14,664 nucleotides of DNA, taken from assembly GCA_036258795.1 (NCBI GenBank), contig DATACZ010000031.1:1-14664 (forward strand), read 5' to 3'. Shown here piece by piece: positions 6,603 through 13,824 of the stretch (positions are counted from its first letter, which is position 1; each line of letters begins with the position of its first letter). The position numbers and the translations under genes are program-made. The notes beneath the pieces are model-generated. The model was not told the origin of the DNA. It searched no databases and worked only from the letters and a program-made list of their open reading frames with translations. The DNA is from DATACZ01 sp036258795. Lineage in GTDB: Bacteria; Actinomycetota; CADDZG01; JAHWKV01.

Positions 6603-6701
6603 GACCCATATTTCCCTTTTTTTCCAGAGAGGTCCCATTTGAAATCGGTGACTCGTGTGGCTTGAGGCCTCTTTCCGCCCTTGGAAAACAGCTCAGCCTA
6701 G

Positions 6702-7682
6702 ATGACAAGCCCACTGCCTCCTGTATTCGCGCCAATGCTGCCGACGCTTGTGGGCGAGCCATTTGACTCGTCCGACCATCTATTTGAGATCAAGTGGGAT
6801 GGGGTTCGGGTCCTCGCCTTCTGTGACGACCGCGGGACCCGCCTCTTCTCCAGATCCGGCCGGGAGGTAAACCGGCAGTACCCGGAATTTTGTGACCTGC
6901 ACCACCGGCTGAGGGTGGGCAACGCGGTTTTGGATGGAGAGATCGTTGCCCTGGACTCGGATTCCCGTCCCTCCTTTGAGCGGTTGCAGAAGCGGATCAA
7001 CCTGAGCAGAGACTCAGACGTTGCCCGGGGCGTAAGCCGCATCCCTCTTGATCTGGTCCTTTTTGACCTTCCCTTTAGAGATGGGCTTTGGCTGACGGGG
7101 GATCCGCTCGTTGAGCGAGTGGAGAAGCTGGCCACCACAGTCAGCTTCGAGGACAGAATTCTCAGATCCGAGCCGATTCCGGAGCACGGCAAGGCCCTAT
7201 TCGAAGCCGCACGGGCCAGAGGACTCGAGGGAGTCGTAGGAAAGCGGGCCGCTAGCCATTACTTGCCCGGGAAGCGGACCCGGGACTGGCTAAAGGTGAA
7301 GACCACTCGCGAGGTGGACTGTGTAATCGGAGGATTCAGCGCGGGTCAAAATGCACGCTCAGGGACGTTTGGCGCTCTACTCGTTGGCGTGTACGAGGGT
7401 GCCGCCCTTCGCTACATCGGTTCCGTAGGAACCGGATATACCGAAAAGACTCTTCGCGAGTTGAGGGCGGTGCTTGACTCTCTGGTGACCGGCACGAGCC
7501 CCTTTGCGGAACCGGTCCCTGTCCGGCATGCGAAGTGGGTCAGGCCGGTGCTGGTATGTGAGGTTGAATTCCGGGAACTTACCCACGGGCTGCGGCTCAG
7601 AGCCCCCGCCTTCAAAAGGCTTCGAGACGACAAGCTTCCGGAGGAGTGCACGCTGGATCAGCTGGCTCCTCAGCCGGTTTAG
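6702..7682 (+). CDS. ligD: ATP-dependent DNA ligase, LigD ligase-domain type
   Basis: DNA-end-joining ligase of 326 aa comprising only an adenylation domain (about 8-200) and an OB-fold domain (about 205-310). The adenylated lysine is K31 in EIKWDGVR (motif I). Other nucleotidyltransferase motifs are SRSGRE (50-55), LDGEIVALD (78-86, motif III), EGVVGKR (176-182, motif IV) and WLKVK (196-200, motif V). The sequence resembles the ligase module of LigD rather than the longer replicative-style ATP ligases. The polymerase and phosphoesterase modules of full-length LigD are absent; they may be separate genes elsewhere. The facing gene encodes Ku, which supports a role in non-homologous end joining. 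The ATG start has no evident Shine-Dalgarno. It is divergent from whiB across 165 bases, and its stop overlaps the Ku stop. Confidence 0.92.
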   Translation: MTSPLPPVFAPMLPTLVGEPFDSSDHLFEIKWDGVRVLAFCDDRGTRLFSRSGREVNRQYPEFCDLHHRLRVGNAVLDGEIVALDSDSRPSFERLQKRINLSRDSDVARGVSRIPLDLVLFDLPFRDGLWLTGDPLVERVEKLATTVSFEDRILRSEPIPEHGKALFEAARARGLEGVVGKRAASHYLPGKRTRDWLKVKTTREVDCVIGGFSAGQNARSGTFGALLVGVYEGAALRYIGSVGTGYTEKTLRELRAVLDSLVTGTSPFAEPVPVRHAKWVRPVLVCEVEFRELTHGLRLRAPAFKRLRDDKLPEECTLDQLAPQPV

Positions 7683-8479
7683 CCTGTCTTTTCCTTCTGC
7701 CTAGTCTCGGACTTCTGCTTGGTAGCCTCGACGCTCGCCTTGAGGGCCTCCATAAGATCCAGGATCTGGGTCGGCTCCTTGGTCGGAGTCACGGTAACCT
7801 GCATGCCTTCGACCTTGGCCTGAACCGCCTCCTCCAGGCGCTGCCGGTAAGTGTCGACGAACTCCTCCGGCTGAAAGCTGTCACTCAGATTTTCAACCAG
7901 GCTCTTAGCCATAGCGAGCTCCTGGGGGCGAATCTCGGGATCCTTGGTGAGCTCCTCGAATTCAGGCTTACGAATCTCATCGGGCCAATGCATGGTCTCG
8001 AGGATGAAGACGCCGTCTCGTACCCTTAGAGTTGCCAGGCGTTCCTTCTCCCTTAGGGTTATCTTGGCCACCCCGACCTTGCCGGAGTCGGCCATGGCGT
8101 TCTCCAGAAGCTTGTAGGCCTTGATTCCAGATGGCTCGGGAGCGACGTAGTAGGGCTTCTGAAAGTAGATCGGATCGATCTCTTCCAGAGGGACGAAGGA
8201 AACGACATCGATTGCCTTGATGCTATCGGCAGGAATCTGCGCCAGCTCCTCCTCCGTGAAAACCACGTAGTTGCCCTTCTCGAACTCGTAGCCTTTGACG
8301 ATCTCGTCGTACGGGACCTCTTCCCCGCACACCGTGCATACCCGCTTGTACCTGATGCGTCCGTTGTCCTTGGCGTGGAGCTGGTTGAACCTGAAGTCCT
8401 TCTCCTCGATGGCTGTATAGAGGCCCACCGGGATGGTGATGAGACCGAAGGTGATAGCTCCCTTCCAGATTGACTTCAT
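7679..8479 (-). CDS. ku: Bacterial Ku protein
   Basis: Homodimeric ring protein that binds double-strand DNA ends and recruits the NHEJ ligase. The N-terminus SIWKGAITFGLITIPVGLY (3-21) is diagnostic of bacterial Ku, and the beta-barrel and bridge region continue to about 250. Features include RVCTVCGEEVPYDEIVKGYE (46-65), ETMHWPDEIR (near 170) and a final lysine-rich tail (about 250-266) that in the family helps DNA or ligase contact. The length, 266 aa, is usual. C48 and C51 form a CxxC. The ATG start has a strong Shine-Dalgarno (GGGGAGGAG, 6 bases from the start). It lies 115 bases after the ABC permease gene on the same strand, so it may be a separate unit; I could not identify a convincing promoter. 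It converges with the ligase gene, sharing four bases. Confidence 0.95.
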   Translation of the reverse strand: MKSIWKGAITFGLITIPVGLYTAIEEKDFRFNQLHAKDNGRIRYKRVCTVCGEEVPYDEIVKGYEFEKGNYVVFTEEELAQIPADSIKAIDVVSFVPLEEIDPIYFQKPYYVAPEPSGIKAYKLLENAMADSGKVGVAKITLREKERLATLRVRDGVFILETMHWPDEIRKPEFEELTKDPEIRPQELAMAKSLVENLSDSFQPEEFVDTYRQRLEEAVQAKVEGMQVTVTPTKEPTQILDLMEALKASVEATKQKSETRQKEKTG

Positions 8480-8594
8480 TACCGGCTCCTCCCCTGTGGA
8501 TTGTTTCTCTTATTTTCGCGCTGTACTGGGACAGTCATGAGATCTGAGCCATTGGATGCTTTCTTTGGTCCTGGTGTTAAGCCGAGGGCGCTTC

Positions 8595-9404
8595 TTACAG
8601 GTCCCTGCGTTGGACTATCACCACCGTGGCCAAAACGATGGCCGCCAGGTACACAAAAGCCATAATCACCGTTCCGCCCGATGTGGAGGGAACCGACGGA
8701 ACGCCTCCTCCCCGAGGGGCGGCCTCGCTCAGCTGGGCGCTGGTCAAAGGTGACACCAGCGTTTTGGGGCTCAGGAAGTAAGCGATCCGCACCACTCCGG
8801 CCATCCATCCTCTGAGGACGTCGCTCTTGGCCATTACGTTCAAGACTGAGATCGCCCCCAGGGCCTGGTACACAAGATAAGAGCCGATGGCAACAAGTAT
8901 CGGGGTGTTGAGGAGGCTCGAGAGCAGCGTAGTGATCGCTGCCAGCAGCGTCAGGTTAAAGGCGGTGGTGGCCCAGTGACCGGGAAGCTGGGACGAGATC
9001 TGGGTGTCCTCGAAGAGCTGGACCACCTGCATCTGGCCGGCCATGAGCAGGCACAAGATCAACACTACAAAGACGCTTCCGAGAAGCCTGCCGATTCCAT
9101 ATTGCCAACGCGCCACGGGCCTGGCCAGGACGAGCATGGCTTCGCCATCGGAGAATGGCCGGCCGATGTTTCCCATGGAGACGGCGATGGTGGTCAGAGC
9201 CGCAATGAAGAACATGAAGCTTAGGGACGCAACGTTGACGAGATTGACCGCGGCGTCGAACAGGGCCCCTCCCAGAGTACGGTTGTACGTCAGGTAGATC
9301 ATGCCGGCGGTAACCGCCAGCAAGATGGCGAGGAAGAAAAGCAGAAACTTGCGTCGAGTGTGTTCCCGCACTGCCGCCAGGGCAATGGTGAGGACCGGCT
9401 TCAA
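8595..9404 (-). CDS. ABC-2 type transporter permease
   Basis: Polytopic membrane subunit (269 aa) of an ABC exporter. About six hydrophobic segments can be seen (roughly 19-38, 56-78, 105-125, 148-165, 168-190 and 245-264). Residues 85-101 (SDGEAMLVLARPVARWQ) match the cytoplasmic coupling stretch typical of ABC-2 permeases. An extracytoplasmic loop rich in Gly/Ser/Pro lies before the last segment (about 228-244). The TTG start overlaps the ATPase stop as TTGA, so the two subunits are translationally coupled and very likely form one transporter. The substrate is unknown. The position after hemQ raises heme, a porphyrin or another compound as possible cargo, but nothing in the protein shows this. 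Confidence 0.88.
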   Translation of the reverse strand: MKPVLTIALAAVREHTRRKFLLFFLAILLAVTAGMIYLTYNRTLGGALFDAAVNLVNVASLSFMFFIAALTTIAVSMGNIGRPFSDGEAMLVLARPVARWQYGIGRLLGSVFVVLILCLLMAGQMQVVQLFEDTQISSQLPGHWATTAFNLTLLAAITTLLSSLLNTPILVAIGSYLVYQALGAISVLNVMAKSDVLRGWMAGVVRIAYFLSPKTLVSPLTSAQLSEAAPRGGGVPSVPSTSGGTVIMAFVYLAAIVLATVVIVQRRDL

Positions 9405-10123
9405 GAGTCGGCTGCTGTGATGAGGTCCACGAACACCGTCTCTAGATCCTGGCCCCGGGGGACCAGCTCCTCGATGCTCCCAGCTGCCACCATGCGGCCC
9501 CTGTGAATTATCGCCACGTGGTCACAGATCCGCTCCACCTCCGATAGCAGATGCGAGTTCAGAACGATGGTGGCGCCCTGTTCCCGCCGTTCGATCAACT
9601 GGTTGCGCAGGTTGCGGCGGCCGATGGGATCGAGGTCGGCTGAGGGCTCGTCGAGCACAAGGAGCCTGGGGGTGCCGAGGAGCCCCTGAGCTATGGCCAA
9701 CCGCCTGATCATGCCTTTTGAGAATTCTCGAACCGGCTTGGAAGCGTCGATGAGATCGACCGATTCGAGGAGAGAGTCGACCTGACGATTGAGGTCGTCG
9801 CCGGACAGGTTGCTAAGCCGGCCGTGCAGCTTCATGACCTCTCGAGCGGTCAAGTAGTCCGGGAAGCGGGGCGCTTCCGGCACGAACGAGGTCCCTTCAC
9901 GGGACCGCGGGTCCGAGGCGGGGAGCCCGAAGAGCGTCACCCACCCTGAGGTGGGCTTCAACAAGCCGAGCAGACACTTGACGAAGGTTGTCTTTCCCGC
10001 ACCATTGGGACCCAGAAGTGCGAAGGTTTCGCCCGGCTTTACGTCGAGATCTACGCTATCCAGAGCCCAGCCCGATCCGCGGTACTTCTTACCGAGCCCC
10101 CTTACCAAGACCGCCCGCGTCAA
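9401..10123 (-). CDS. ABC transporter ATP-binding protein
   Basis: Cytoplasmic ATPase subunit (240 aa) partnering the ABC-2 permease encoded immediately downstream. Walker A is GPNGAGKTT (38-46), Walker B LLVLDEP (154-160) with catalytic E159, and the H-loop is H191 (NSHLL). The signature is FSKGM (134-138) in place of LSGGQ, as in many CcmA/NatA-type ATPases of ABC-2 systems. The Q-loop position appears to be glutamate (E83, in SFVPEAPRFPDYLT), also common in that group. The start is TTG with AGGG 7 bases upstream; an in-frame TGA upstream leaves no better start. An 81-base gap separates it from hemQ, so it may be read through from the heme genes or have its own promoter, of which I saw no clear example. 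Confidence 0.92.
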   Translation of the reverse strand: MTRAVLVRGLGKKYRGSGWALDSVDLDVKPGETFALLGPNGAGKTTFVKCLLGLLKPTSGWVTLFGLPASDPRSREGTSFVPEAPRFPDYLTAREVMKLHGRLSNLSGDDLNRQVDSLLESVDLIDASKPVREFSKGMIRRLAIAQGLLGTPRLLVLDEPSADLDPIGRRNLRNQLIERREQGATIVLNSHLLSEVERICDHVAIIHRGRMVAAGSIEELVPRGQDLETVFVDLITAADS

Positions 10124-10204
10124 GCAGGTGCCCTGGGATAAGCCCCCGTGGCCTCCAGGTCATGGCGCGTCCTGCCGGAGCACCAGCTTGGCTCGGTACC
10201 GATT

Positions 10205-10891
10205 TCAGACTGCTTGACCGTCGAGCTGGTTGAGGATCTCATCGATCGGCATCTTGACGCAGGTGAAGATCGGGACATCCCTTGCTGTATAGCTGGATGA
10301 CTCCGATTCTCTCAACTCCTGGACGAGATCCAGAAACTCGCCGGGGGATGACGCCTCGAAGGCCACCACGAACTCCTGGTCATCGAGGCCAAACGAGTAG
10401 CCGGTGTGGATGGCCACACCCGGGTACCGGTGGCCTATGCGGAAGTGCTCGCCCATGATCCTACGGCGTTCCTCGAACGGGAGGCGGTACCAAGGACGTA
10501 GCTTGTCCATCGGGTAGACGAACAGATATGGCGAACCCTGCGGGCCGGCCGGCATGTTGAACTCCTGCCCTTTGTGCTTGTGCCCCTTGAGATACATGGA
10601 CTTCTTGGTCATGGCAAGGTACGAGTAGGTGGTACGAAGGGCTCTTCCCAATGCCGTTCCGTTGATCGACGCCTGAAACTGCTGAATGGGCCCAGGGCCA
10701 TCGGCAATTTCCCACAGGGCAAGGTCGGAGTCGGCTCGCATCCCCACGGTGGAGTAGGGGTGGACATCCAGTGGCGCATTGTTGACCAGGGCGGCGAACT
10801 CCTTCTTTTGGAGGGCTCTCTCCTCGTCGGGTAGTGACAGCCAAGAGGGGTCGACCTGATAGAAGACGTATCGCATCATCTTCCGATCCAT
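10205..10891 (-). CDS. hemQ: Coproheme decarboxylase HemQ (ChdC)
   Basis: Chlorite-dismutase-fold enzyme that converts coproheme III to heme b in two peroxide-dependent decarboxylations, the last step of the coproporphyrin-dependent pathway of Gram-positive bacteria. The catalytic tyrosine is Y126 in VYPMDK, and the proximal heme ligand is H149 in RRRIMGEHF. The 22-residue interval between the YPM tyrosine and this histidine, with WYRLPFEERRR in between, follows the family pattern. GLDDQEFVVAFEA (168-180) is also typical. Length is 228 aa; an ATG at codon 5 or 6 would be an alternative start. Its ATG shares one base with the hemL stop (TAATG), with AAGGA 7 bases before it. It lies last in the leuCD-hemB-hemL-hemQ string. 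Confidence 0.94.
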   Translation of the reverse strand: MDRKMMRYVFYQVDPSWLSLPDEERALQKKEFAALVNNAPLDVHPYSTVGMRADSDLALWEIADGPGPIQQFQASINGTALGRALRTTYSYLAMTKKSMYLKGHKHKGQEFNMPAGPQGSPYLFVYPMDKLRPWYRLPFEERRRIMGEHFRIGHRYPGVAIHTGYSFGLDDQEFVVAFEASSPGEFLDLVQELRESESSSYTARDVPIFTCVKMPIDEILNQLDGQAV

Positions 10892-12240
10892 TAATCCATC
10901 CTTTCCAATGCCCGCGTAACTGCCTGCACCACTTCGTCGACGTCATCCTCGGTGTGCGCCGCGCTGATCATTGCGGCCTCGAATTGTGACGGCGGCCAGT
11001 AGACGCCTTCGCCCAGCATGGCGTGAAAGAAGCGAGAGAACCGCTCGGTATCTGAGCGCTTGGCGCTTTCGAGGTCTACGACCCCGTCCTCGTTGAAGAA
11101 AGCAGTGATCATCGAACCCACTCGTTGGACCGTTATGGATGCTCCGGCCTCCCGGGCGGCTCGGCAGATGCCGGATTCTAGCCTCTCGCCCAGCCGGTCG
11201 AGATACTGGTAGATCGTTTCGTCACCGGCTGAGCCCGGCGGCTGCCTGGATCTGAGCGCCCTGAGGGTGGCGAGTCCGGCTGCCACGCTGACCGGGTTGC
11301 CCGAAAGGGTCCCAGCCTGGTAAACGGGCCCGCAGGGGGCGACCTGCTCCATCACGGATCTCGTGCCTCCGTAGGCGCCGATCGGCAGCCCACCGCCGAT
11401 GATCTTACCGAGGACGGTGAGATCGGGAGTCACATTGAACATTGCCTGCGCGCCTGACCACCCCACCCGAAACCCGGTGACCACCTCGTCGAATATCAGG
11501 AGGGATCCGCCCTCGTTGCAGAGGGACCTAAGTGACTGCAGGAATCCAGGCTCGGGCGGGATCACCCCCATGTTGGCTGCCACCGGCTCCACGAGCACCG
11601 CAGCCAGGTCCTCTCCAAATTCGGTGAACGCTTCCTCTACCGACTGCACCGAGTTGTAGCGAGCCACCACCGTATCTCCCGATGCGCCCTGAGTGACACC
11701 CGGCGAGTCCGGAAGTCCCAGCGTGGCGGGGCCAGACCCGGCGGAGACCAAAAGGTAGTCCACATGACCGTGATAACAACCGGCGAACTTCAGAACCCTG
11801 GACCTGCCCGTCGCCGCCCGGGCGAGCCTAACTGCGCTCATGGCGGCTTCGGTTCCGGAGGAGACCAACCTCACCATCTCAACCGAAGGAAGCGCCTCCA
11901 CGATTGTTACAGCCAGGTCCGTCTCCGCCTCGGTAGGTGTCCCAAAGGAAGTTCCTCCCTCCGCGGCTCGCTTGATTGCCTGGACCACCTCGGGGTCGGC
12001 ATGTCCGAGGATGAGAGGGCCCCAGGAGCTCAGCATGTCGAGATACTGGCGGTCATCAACGTCGACCACACGTGAGCCGTAGCCTCGTTTGAGAAACCGC
12101 GGATTTCCACCCACCGCGCCGAAGGCTCGCACCGGTGAAGAGACGCCTCCGGGCATGTAACGCATCGCCCGCTGAAATGCGCTCTCCGACCTCGAGATGC
12201 CCTCTTGCTCGGTCACAGGCGCTGGGTCCCTACTGTTCAT
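10891..12240 (-). CDS. hemL: Glutamate-1-semialdehyde 2,1-aminomutase
   Basis: PLP enzyme that converts glutamate-1-semialdehyde to 5-aminolevulinate in the C5 route of tetrapyrrole synthesis. The Schiff-base lysine is K279 in LGKIIGGGLPIGAYGG (277-292). D251 and E252 in FDEVVTGFR bind the cofactor ring, and GGVSSPVRAF (31-40), SSGTEA (127-132) and CYHGHVD (155-161) are family signatures. Length (449 aa) is usual, with a slightly longer N-terminus. The ATG start lies inside the hemB 3' end, with an 11-base overlap. Its stop touches the hemQ start. HemA (glutamyl-tRNA reductase), which would supply the substrate, is not in the window. Confidence 0.96.
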   Translation of the reverse strand: MNSRDPAPVTEQEGISRSESAFQRAMRYMPGGVSSPVRAFGAVGGNPRFLKRGYGSRVVDVDDRQYLDMLSSWGPLILGHADPEVVQAIKRAAEGGTSFGTPTEAETDLAVTIVEALPSVEMVRLVSSGTEAAMSAVRLARAATGRSRVLKFAGCYHGHVDYLLVSAGSGPATLGLPDSPGVTQGASGDTVVARYNSVQSVEEAFTEFGEDLAAVLVEPVAANMGVIPPEPGFLQSLRSLCNEGGSLLIFDEVVTGFRVGWSGAQAMFNVTPDLTVLGKIIGGGLPIGAYGGTRSVMEQVAPCGPVYQAGTLSGNPVSVAAGLATLRALRSRQPPGSAGDETIYQYLDRLGERLESGICRAAREAGASITVQRVGSMITAFFNEDGVVDLESAKRSDTERFSRFFHAMLGEGVYWPPSQFEAAMISAAHTEDDVDEVVQAVTRALERMD

Positions 12241-13210
12241 TCATCCACTTAGCTGCTTCCATGGCGTGGTACGTGATTACGAAGTCGGCTCCCGCTCTCA
12301 CGATCCCGCCGAGAATCTCCATTGCCGCCAGGCGCTCGTCCAGCCATCCCCGCTCTGCAGCTGCCTTGACCATCGAGAACTCACCGCTCACGTTGTAGGC
12401 GGCGATAGGGGCGTCGAACCGCTCGCGTGCCGCCTGTATCAGGTCCAGCTGGGGGAGCGCCGGCTTGACCATGTAGATGTCGGCCCCTTCCTCGAGATCC
12501 CGCTGGATGCTGGCCAGACCCTGACGGCGGTCCGTGACAGGTATCTGGTAGCCGCGGCGATCCCCAAAGGCGGGGGCACAATCGGCGACCTCCCGGAACG
12601 GCCCATACATCGCCGAGGCGAACTTGGCCGAGTAGGACATGATGCCGGCGTCGACGTAGCCGGCCTCATCCAACGCCGTCCTGATCCCCAGTACCCGTCC
12701 GTCCATCATGTCGGATGGGCAGATGAAGTCGGCTCCGGCCTCGGCCTGGGAGACGGCCGCTTCGGCCAGGACCTCGACGGAAGCATCGTTTAGCACCTGA
12801 CCGTTCTCAACGATCCCGCAGTGTCCGTGATCGGTGTAGCCGCACAGGCAAGTGTCGGCGAAGGCGATTATCGATGGAGCGGATGCTTTTATCTCTGCGA
12901 TCGCCCTCTGCGCCGGTCCGTCCTTTGCCCGGGACCGGGATCCGGAAGGGTCCTTGTTGCTGGTGACGCCGAAGATCAACACTCCCGGAATCCCCAAGGC
13001 CTCAGCCTGTTTGGCGATAAGGCCGACACGCTCAGCCGGCCAGTGAAAGTGGCCGGGCATCGAGCTGAGTGGCACCTCGCTCTCGGCTTCATCGGCAACG
13101 AATAGAGGCAGCACCAGCCGGGACGGGTCCAGGCGGACCTCTGCGAGCAGCCTTCTTAGGCCCTCGGTACGCCGCAGCCTTCGAAGCCTACGGACGTTCT
13201 TTTCAGGCAA
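12230..13210 (-). CDS. hemB: Porphobilinogen synthase (5-aminolevulinate dehydratase)
   Basis: Condenses two 5-aminolevulinate molecules to porphobilinogen, directly using the HemL product. The catalytic lysines are K196 (SYSAKFAS) and K249 (YMVKPA), numbered from the start chosen here. The active-site zinc ligands are present in DTCLCGYTDHGHCG: C121, C123 and C131, so this is a zinc-dependent form rather than the Mg-only DxALDxxxxxGHDG type. I chose TTG at 13210 because GGAGG stands exactly 7 bases upstream and the protein then has the usual length (326 aa) and a typical RRLRRT N-terminus. An in-frame ATG at 13243 (337 aa) lacks a good RBS and would overlap leuD by 41 bases. With the TTG the overlap is 8 bases. 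Confidence 0.95.
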   Translation of the reverse strand: MPEKNVRRLRRLRRTEGLRRLLAEVRLDPSRLVLPLFVADEAESEVPLSSMPGHFHWPAERVGLIAKQAEALGIPGVLIFGVTSNKDPSGSRSRAKDGPAQRAIAEIKASAPSIIAFADTCLCGYTDHGHCGIVENGQVLNDASVEVLAEAAVSQAEAGADFICPSDMMDGRVLGIRTALDEAGYVDAGIMSYSAKFASAMYGPFREVADCAPAFGDRRGYQIPVTDRRQGLASIQRDLEEGADIYMVKPALPQLDLIQAARERFDAPIAAYNVSGEFSMVKAAAERGWLDERLAAMEILGGIVRAGADFVITYHAMEAAKWMNEQ

Positions 13211-13796
13211 TCGCGGGCCTCCAGCCGGGGCGGGAGGCTTCATACCGGCTGATCGCGTCCCCGCGTTGCAGGGTCAGGCTGATGTCGTCAAGCCCGTTGA
13301 GCAGCCTCCACTGAGTGAAGTCGTCTAGCTCAAAGCTCTCCTCAACCCCCGCAGCAGGGCAGCTAACCCTTTTCTCCTTCACATCGAGGGTTATCTCGAC
13401 GGACGTGTCGGCCTCGACTGCATCCATCAGACGCCCTACCGCGTCCGGGCTGAGCTCGACCGCCAGCATCCCGTTCTTGAAGCAGTTGGCCTTGAATATG
13501 TCGGCGAACCGCGAGGAGATCACCGCGTAGAAACCCGATTCCGCCAGAGCCCAGACCGCGTGCTCCCGAGACGAACCAGAGCCGAAGTTGGGACCGGTCA
13601 ACAGGATGCAGGCGTTCTTGAATCTGGGCTGGTTGAGCACAAATTCGGGATCCTCGCGCCAGGCCGAGAACAAGCCGGCGGCAAACCCGGTGCGCCCCAC
13701 GTTCTTGAGCCACACGGCGGGAATGATCTGATCGGTATCGACGTCGGAGCGCCTCAAGGGCATCGCCCTTCCGGTGATCGTCTCTACCGGTTCCAC
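13203..13796 (-). CDS. leuD: 3-Isopropylmalate dehydratase small subunit
   Basis: Small (swivel) subunit of isopropylmalate isomerase in leucine synthesis, forming a heterodimer with LeuC. Typical motifs are DVDTDQIIPA (18-27) and GPNFGSGSSREHA (68-80), the latter being the substrate-binding loop. Length, 197 aa, is normal. The GTG start has GAGGGAG 7 bases upstream, and the gene lies 28 bases after the leuC stop. Its 3' end carries the Shine-Dalgarno and TTG start of hemB, tying amino acid and heme genes in one message. Confidence 0.95.
   Translation of the reverse strand: MEPVETITGRAMPLRRSDVDTDQIIPAVWLKNVGRTGFAAGLFSAWREDPEFVLNQPRFKNACILLTGPNFGSGSSREHAVWALAESGFYAVISSRFADIFKANCFKNGMLAVELSPDAVGRLMDAVEADTSVEITLDVKEKRVSCPAAGVEESFELDDFTQWRLLNGLDDISLTLQRGDAISRYEASRPGWRPAIA
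13218..13222 (-). promoter_or_regulatory. Shine-Dalgarno deciding the hemB start
   Basis: GGAGG on the minus strand, within the last codons of leuD, stands 7 bases before the TTG at 13208-13210. It favours that TTG over the upstream ATG at 13241-13243, which has no comparable site. Confidence 0.6.
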
Positions 13797-13824
13797 GGCT
13801 ACGCTCCCTCAGGCATGTGTATTT

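Noticed and set aside
8480..8594. Promoter for Ku in the gap after the ABC permease
   Set aside because: ATGACT followed 17 bases later by AAATAA is too poor a match to call.
10124..10204. Small ORF beginning at an ATG in the hemQ-ABC gap
   Set aside because: It gives a 24-residue Arg/Gly-rich peptide overlapping the ATPase gene out of frame, without support as a gene.
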